Shown: positions 59,154 through 64,000 of the stretch, in pieces
Position numbering within the stretch: position 1 is the stretch's first letter
Layout of the letters: each line of letters starts with the position of its first letter
Assembly (NCBI GenBank): GCA_013416455.1
Contig: JACCES010000004.1
Location: forward strand, 186,001-250,000
DNA length: 64,000 bases
Direction: 5' to 3'
Origin: Alcaligenaceae bacterium
GTDB taxonomy: Bacteria > Pseudomonadota > Gammaproteobacteria > Burkholderiales > Burkholderiaceae_B
Notes under the pieces: generated by a model
What the model saw: only the letters and a program-made list of their open reading frames with translations
Databases searched by the model: none
What the model was told of the DNA's origin: nothing
Position numbers and translations under genes: made by a program

Positions 59154-60449
59154 TCAGCTGATCAGGCCGAGGCTCATCATCGGGAAGGCAAGCATCAGCG
59201 CCACCACGAACAGTTCCATGAAGACGAACGGGATGCAGCCCCGGAACGCATCGCCAAGATTCAGGGAGGGAATGGCGCTCTTGACCACCAGCACATTCAG
59301 GCCCAGCGGCGGGGTCAAGCAGCCGATCTCCACCGCCTTCGTGACCAGCAGCCCGAACAGCACAGGATGAAAGCCCGCTTCGGTGACCATCGGGAAGAAG
59401 ATGGGAACCGTGATCAGCACGAGCGAAATGCCATCCAGGAACATGCCCAGGATCAGGTACGGCACGAGGATGACGATCACCAGCATGATCGGCGACAGGC
59501 CCAGGCCGTTGACCAGACCGGCCAGATGCGCCGGCAGCTGCGTGGCCGTCAGGCCCAGGCTGAAGAGCCCGGCGCCCAGGATCAGGGCGAAGATCGAGCA
59601 GCTTGCCGAGCCGGTTTCTTTCAGGCCTTCGCCGATGTTGCGCCAGCGGCCGGGCCGGCGCAGGACGGCAAACAATGAAAACAGCGCCCCGACGGCGGCG
59701 GCTTCCGTAGGCGTGGCGGTGCCCGTGTAGATGGACCCCATGACCAGCAGAAAGATCAGCGCCAGTTCCCAGCAGCTGCCCAGGGCCTTGGCGTTCTCTT
59801 TGACGGTATATTTGCGCTCCAGGCGCTTGCCGGCGAGGTCGGGCTTCCATTTCACCAGCAGCCAGATGCCCAGCATGTAGACGATGGTGGTCACGATGCC
59901 GGGAATGATGGCCGCAATGAACAATTGCGCCAGCGACACCTGGGTGACGATGGAATAGATGACCAGCAGCCCGCTGGGCGGGATCAGCACGCCCAGGGTT
60001 CCCCCCGCGGCCACACTGCCCGCCGCCAGCGCCGGCTTGTATCCCAGCCTGAGCATTTCCGGCACGGCAACGCGCGCCATCGTCGCCGCGGTGGCCACGC
60101 TCGAACCGCAGATGGTCGAGAATGCGGCGCACGCGAAGATCGTGGCCACCGCAATACCCCCATGCAGCCGCCCCAGCAACTGCTGGCCCACATTGAAGGC
60201 GTTTCTGGACAGCCCGGCGGAAAAAGCCATGTGCCCCATGAAGAGGAACAAGGGCACGACCACATAGGCGTACTGTGAGGTCGAAGAATATGAGAAAGTG
60301 GAAAGAATGTATTCGATCGAACCCCACGAACGGTCCGCCGCCAGCCCCACGATTCCCGCCGCTGCCAAGGCCAGCGCGATGGGCATGCCCGCGATCAGCA
60401 GGACGCCCAGCAGGCCGATCATCATCAACCCTGATTGGAACACTTCCAT
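59154..60449 (-). CDS. dctM: TRAP transporter large permease DctM
   Basis: 431 residues with about 12 membrane segments. It contains GSSVATAATMARVAVPEMLRLG, AGGTLGVLIPPSGLLVIYSI and GCLTPPLGLNVLVVKS, standard DctM motifs. It transports an organic acid with the sodium gradient, partnered by DctQ 12 bp upstream and a DctP receptor. AGGAAC precedes the ATG. Confidence 0.95.
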   Translation of the reverse strand: MEVFQSGLMMIGLLGVLLIAGMPIALALAAAGIVGLAADRSWGSIEYILSTFSYSSTSQYAYVVVPLFLFMGHMAFSAGLSRNAFNVGQQLLGRLHGGIAVATIFACAAFSTICGSSVATAATMARVAVPEMLRLGYKPALAAGSVAAGGTLGVLIPPSGLLVIYSIVTQVSLAQLFIAAIIPGIVTTIVYMLGIWLLVKWKPDLAGKRLERKYTVKENAKALGSCWELALIFLLVMGSIYTGTATPTEAAAVGALFSLFAVLRRPGRWRNIGEGLKETGSASCSIFALILGAGLFSLGLTATQLPAHLAGLVNGLGLSPIMLVIVILVPYLILGMFLDGISLVLITVPIFFPMVTEAGFHPVLFGLLVTKAVEIGCLTPPLGLNVLVVKSAIPSLNLGDAFRGCIPFVFMELFVVALMLAFPMMSLGLIS

Positions 60450-60461
60450 TGTTTTACGTTC

Positions 60462-60974
60462 CTATTGTTCCGTCGTTTCGGAGGCGGATGAGCCGTCCAG
60501 CCCGCACATTCTCATGAACTGAATGAGATACTGCAGAGAAAAGAGGATGAGCCCGAAGGCCACCACCGCGCGCGCCGGCCAGATCGGGAACTCCACGGTC
60601 CCGAAACTGATTTCCCCCATTTCGTACGATGTGAAGGCCTGGCCGGTGCTGTACCACGCCAGCATTGCCACCACCCCCGCCGAGAGCAAATGGGTCAGCC
60701 CGGCAAGAAGCGACTGCGTGCGGGGCGACAAACGCACCACCACCAGTTCGACGATGTAGTGATGCCGGGCCTGCTGGGCCGCGGCCAGCCCGAAGAAGAT
60801 CAGGCTGGCCAGCAGCAGCTCCGACAGTTCGGTTGCGCCCAGCAAGGGCTTGTTGAAGAAGGAACGCCCCACCACATCGGCGCACACGACCACCATGATG
60901 AGAAACACTGTGAAGCCGCTCAGGATCCCCAGATAAGCCGTGAATTTGTCGATAGATCGAATGACTCTAGTCAC
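60462..60974 (-). CDS. dctQ: TRAP transporter small permease DctQ
   Basis: 170 residues, four membrane segments; VVVCADVVGRSFFNKPLLGATELSE is the DctQ signature. It starts with GTG at 60974, GGAG seven bases upstream. It forms the membrane pair with DctM. Confidence 0.93.
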   Translation of the reverse strand: MTRVIRSIDKFTAYLGILSGFTVFLIMVVVCADVVGRSFFNKPLLGATELSELLLASLIFFGLAAAQQARHHYIVELVVVRLSPRTQSLLAGLTHLLSAGVVAMLAWYSTGQAFTSYEMGEISFGTVEFPIWPARAVVAFGLILFSLQYLIQFMRMCGLDGSSASETTEQ

Positions 60975-61107
60975 CTGAGCTCCAGTTCATGAATGACAAG
61001 ACCGACGTAAACGGATGGACTTCCCCTGGCTCTTTCATAGCTTGTCTCTTGAATTTGATTGTTGGATGAATCGGGTCTTGAAAACGGCTGTCCGCCAACC
61101 CCGGCAC

Positions 61108-62163
61108 TCAGGAAAACTCGACGAAAACGCCCTTCCCGTCCGCCTGCCTGTCAAAGACCTGATACGCTTCCGAGGCATCCTTCAAGGCCCAGCGATGGGT
61201 GAAGAGTTTGTCGACGTCGATATTTCTGTCGGCGATGAACCGGGCGCAGTCCGCCTGCCCATGCGTCGAGAAGGTCCAGGAACCGATCAGCGTGACCTGC
61301 CGGCGCAGCAGATCGGGGCTCACATTGAGTGTGACGTCGCCCCCCTCGCCCACCATGCAGGCCTTGCCCCAGGTCCGTACCGAGCGCACCGCCTGCGCGC
61401 GGGCCGACGATGCCGATGAGGCATCGATGCTGGCGTGCGCGCCCAGGCCGCGGGTCAGCTCGCGAATGGCGACGACCGGGTCGTCTTTCGATGGGTCGAT
61501 GACATGATCGGCGCCGAACTCTTTGGCCCGGGCCAGACGGTCGGCGCTGATGTCCAGTGCGATGACCTGCGCCCCGAAGGCCTTGCCCAGCTGGGTGGCC
61601 GCCAGCCCCACCGGGCCCTGGCCGAAAATGGCAATGGTCTGGTCCGCCACGAGATCCAGCCTTTTGATGGCGCCCCAGGCCGTGCCCGTACCGCAGGAGA
61701 TGGCCGCGCCGGTTTCGAAGCTCAGCGCATCGGGCAGCTCCACCAGCGTGCTTGCCGGGCATTTCATGTAGCGGGCGTGGCCGCCGTGGCCGGTGACGCC
61801 GTAGACTTTTTCGACGCCGTCCTTGCACAGCTGTTGCCAGCCCGTGGAGCAATGAGGGCATACGCCGCAGCCCTTGTAGTGGTGCACCATCATGCGCTGG
61901 CCCACCCGCGCCCGTTTTTCACTGACGTTCGAACCGACGGCCACCACCACGCCGCAGGGCTCATGGCCGGCGATCACCAGCTCGGATTCATTGAACCCCA
62001 GCTCGCGCATGGCCTGCCCCTTGGGCGAGCGGTAGAACTTGAGATCACTGCCGCACATGCCCGAGGCTTTGATTTCGAGCACGACTTCGTCCGGACCGGG
62101 AGTGGGGTCGTCGAACGTTTGCAGCTCAAGCTGGCGATCGCCGAGAAAAACGGCACCTTTCAT
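61108..62163 (-). CDS. Zinc-dependent alcohol dehydrogenase (MDR family)
   Basis: 351 residues. Catalytic zinc region GMCGSDLKFY and GHEPCGVV, structural zinc loop CGVCPHCSTGWQQLC (C-x2-C-x2-C-x7-C), and nucleotide motif GQGPVGLAATQL. It resembles threonine dehydrogenase or polyol dehydrogenase-like enzymes; substrate unknown. GGAG precedes the ATG. It stands between the dctP receptor and dctQM, so it likely acts on the imported compound. Confidence 0.9.
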   Translation of the reverse strand: MKGAVFLGDRQLELQTFDDPTPGPDEVVLEIKASGMCGSDLKFYRSPKGQAMRELGFNESELVIAGHEPCGVVVAVGSNVSEKRARVGQRMMVHHYKGCGVCPHCSTGWQQLCKDGVEKVYGVTGHGGHARYMKCPASTLVELPDALSFETGAAISCGTGTAWGAIKRLDLVADQTIAIFGQGPVGLAATQLGKAFGAQVIALDISADRLARAKEFGADHVIDPSKDDPVVAIRELTRGLGAHASIDASSASSARAQAVRSVRTWGKACMVGEGGDVTLNVSPDLLRRQVTLIGSWTFSTHGQADCARFIADRNIDVDKLFTHRWALKDASEAYQVFDRQADGKGVFVEFS

Positions 62164-62246
62164 AACGTGTCTCCGTGACTATTCCTCCGGCCATTGAATG
62201 CTCAATGGCCGGATAGGCTGAAAATCGGATAGGGATGCGGACCGGC

Positions 62247-62369
62247 TTAGCGCAGAATGAACGGGTTGGCGGGCACCGCGTCCGAATAGGAAATCCAGGT
62301 GCTCTTGGTTTCGAGGTATTCGTTGATGGCCTCGATACCCTACATGATGCGGATAATGGCGGCTTTCAT
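62247..62369 (-). pseudogene. Scar: dehydrogenase-like gene start joined to aldehyde dehydrogenase tail
   Basis: After dctP a frame starts ATG at 62369 with AGGG upstream and reads MKAAIIRIM before TAG (62340-62342). In the same frame directly after the stop, GIEAINEYLETKSTWISYSD followed by a PANPFILR end and TAA reads as the last 31 residues of an aldehyde dehydrogenase. The rest of both genes is gone. The simplest reading is a deletion or recombination junction at about 62,342. Confidence 0.6.
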
Positions 62370-62380
62370 GGCAGCCCTGT

Positions 62381-63544
62381 TCAGGAAGCAATGCAGTTGC
62401 GTTCAGCCAGACGCTGAAAGCCGGAACGCCACGTCGACTGGGGTTCGTATTTGCGTACCAAGCCAACGTATTCTTTGAGCAACGCAGCTGTGTCGACCTT
62501 ACCGGTCTGCCCGGCCCACTTGACCCATTCCTCGTGTATCTCCGGGCCAATCACATCATGCATCTGCTTCCGGTCTGCCTCGGTAAACGCCAACAACCGC
62601 AGCTTGTCCTTATCAATGGCGCAGAGCTTATCAACACCATAGTCCAGAGACTCATCGAGCAGTTTCAAATAATGGGCCGGAGCCTCAGCGGCGACTTCCT
62701 CGATAATTTTCTTATGAGCGTCACTCAACTTTGCCCAACGATTCTTATTGATAGATATGGCGACAAAAGAAAAGATGCCGTTATCACCCGCATCCGAAGC
62801 GTATTTGGCCTGTTCATAAATACCACCATAGATAGCCGAATCGAACGGCGAGGATGACACCGCATCGACGATACCGCGTGACAATCCTTCCACAGCCTCG
62901 GGCCAGGCCACGGCCACTGGCGTGGCATCCAGTTTCCCGACAATGGTCGCAATCGACTGCACGGCCCTGATCTTCTGGCCTTTGAAATCCTCAGGCTTGG
63001 CTAGCGGTTTGATACCCCAGAAAGTATTCTCGGACCACGGTACCGCATAGAGTAGCTTGGCATTGCGGCTCTCGAATTCGTCACGGAAGGCGTCATTGGA
63101 CTGATAGAGATCATTCAATGCCTTGCTCACTGCGTCTGCCTTCGACGATATGTAGGGCAACACTACGTTCGAGAGCCGGTATTCATTGCGATTGTAGGCG
63201 GCAGGCGTCCCCGACACGATATCGGCCGCACCGCTGCGCAGGCCGGGATACAGATCCGGGGCTTTGAGCAAAGTGCCATTGAAATAGCGCTCGAACGTAA
63301 TCTCACCATTGCTGCGCTTCTCTATCTCGCTCATGACCCATATGTCAGTCTTGCTGATAGTGTAGTTGTCCCCCATGTAGCCCGCGTATACCAGCTTCTC
63401 GGCCGCCGCCGCATACGTCGTCGCCCCCAATAACAGGGCCAGCGCCAACCCTTGCCTGCGAGTTGCCTTCATGGCCGACCTGCATGCTTGTCGTATGCCT
63501 TGTCCGCAACCGGTCGTTGCACTTGATTGTGATTCTATTGTCAT
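62381..63544 (-). CDS. dctP: TRAP transporter periplasmic receptor DctP
   Basis: 387 residues from ATG 63544, which has GGAGGAGAGG upstream; ATG 63472 (MKATRRQGLALALLLGATTY) gives a more classical signal peptide and may be the true start. The mature part has SEIEKRSNGEITFERYFNGTLL, YPGLRSGAADIVSG, KGQKIRAV and AWPEAVEGLSRGIVDAVSSS, normal for DctP. The gene is visibly A+T-richer than the rest of the operon, and its boundary coincides with the scar downstream of it. Confidence 0.92.
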   Translation of the reverse strand: MTIESQSSATTGCGQGIRQACRSAMKATRRQGLALALLLGATTYAAAAEKLVYAGYMGDNYTISKTDIWVMSEIEKRSNGEITFERYFNGTLLKAPDLYPGLRSGAADIVSGTPAAYNRNEYRLSNVVLPYISSKADAVSKALNDLYQSNDAFRDEFESRNAKLLYAVPWSENTFWGIKPLAKPEDFKGQKIRAVQSIATIVGKLDATPVAVAWPEAVEGLSRGIVDAVSSSPFDSAIYGGIYEQAKYASDAGDNGIFSFVAISINKNRWAKLSDAHKKIIEEVAAEAPAHYLKLLDESLDYGVDKLCAIDKDKLRLLAFTEADRKQMHDVIGPEIHEEWVKWAGQTGKVDTAALLKEYVGLVRKYEPQSTWRSGFQRLAERNCIAS

Positions 63545-64000
63545 TATGTCCTCTCCTCCCACGGCGCCCACGCGCCACCAAAACGTGACGTAGTGCGGCG
63601 CTGTCACGCCGCCACGTCACACCACTTTCACCCATGTGCTTAAAGAACGAACACGCCTTCTTTCGCCGCTTGCCTATCGACTACGGATATGCCTGCTCGG
63701 CTTGGCCCGGTAAAGCCACCGCCACCGCATCCAGAGTCCAAGTGACGCCCAAAGCCCCGCCACCCGAGCCAGAGATTCTCTGTTGCCTCTATTCTGTACC
63801 ATTTGCTTACTTGTACGGTTAAGATAACATGCAGTCCAATCGAGAACAAGATCGTTTTTGCATCAAGGTATAGACAGAGATATAAACGCTTGCTTCAAGG
63901 GAGCTGGGCAGCGCCACAACGGCTGGAATGCTTGCTGTAGACATGGGGGAGTTCCATCCCACCTTATCTACGGAATCGATCGATAACGTCCAACGCTCGA
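63545..64000. other. Upstream region of the TRAP operon, no gene recognised
   Basis: These 456 bases carry the ribosome binding site of dctP and presumably its promoter. Reading frames here are short and resemble no family. The last 170 bases are A+T-rich, with GTAC repeated at 17-base distance (63798-63818 region) as a possible regulator site. A regulator gene may begin beyond the window. Confidence 0.4.

Noticed and set aside
1-64000. CRISPR array, tRNA, rRNA, prophage or full insertion sequence
   Set aside because: No regularly spaced direct repeats, no cloverleaf-like segment, no integrase or transposase were recognised.

Overview
The window reads as chromosome of a G+C-rich betaproteobacterium of the Alcaligenaceae (Bordetella, Achromobacter or Pusillimonas type). 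Reasons: two Bug/TctC periplasmic receptors, a ridA-recG-oxyR block, an Fpr closely resembling the Bordetella form, a PagL lipid A deacylase, and dense operons with 1-4 bp overlaps. No rRNA, tRNA, CRISPR array, phage or complete insertion sequence was found.

Layout. 1-5.6 kb: 5' end of a YeiH-type exporter divergent from its LysR regulator, a TctC receptor with a uroporphyrinogen-decarboxylase-like protein, an alpha/beta hydrolase and an ArsC-like phosphatase. 5.9-8.0 kb: a 270-bp nested inverted-repeat element (MITE-like), then a TctC receptor and an SDR dehydrogenase, closed by a short palindrome sharing the element's tips. 8-12 kb: an N-acyl-D-amino-acid deacylase-like amidohydrolase, an orphan palindromic operator, a PPC/DUF296 protein and an exonuclease/GIY-YIG fusion nuclease. 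12-26.5 kb: a redox and stress cluster (catalase, flavin reductase, cytochrome c, cupin, DUF411, acylphosphatase, GH15, universal stress protein with an FNR-like box, zwf, gnd, slipin, NfeD protease, DUF488, fumC, epd-like). 26.6-33.2 kb: pagL and a three-gene RND efflux operon. 33.4-39 kb: IclR regulator, glycerate kinase, hydroxyacid dehydrogenase, S9 peptidase and GST. 39-50.7 kb: livJHMGF, proC, ugpBAEC and a second, unlinked livJ. 50.8-55.1 kb: oxyR, recG, ridA, fpr. 55.3-59 kb: a ferric iron ABC operon behind a Fur-like box. 59-64 kb: a TRAP transporter and zinc alcohol dehydrogenase operon with a gene relic at a recombination scar.

How it works together: most of the window serves high-affinity uptake (amino acids, glycerol-3-phosphate, Fe3+, organic acids through TctC and TRAP receptors) and redox defence (catalase, OxyR, Fpr, NADPH from zwf/gnd, oxygen-tolerant fumarase). 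Both the liv and ugp operons carry a strong terminator hairpin just after the binding-protein gene, which would give excess receptor over permease.

The least explained items are the three-armed inverted-repeat element and its palindromic echo, the nuclease fusion with UvrC-like cysteines, and the scar at about 62,342 where a dehydrogenase start is joined to an aldehyde dehydrogenase tail. No clearly new multi-gene system was recognised. All family calls come from reading motifs; no database search was run.
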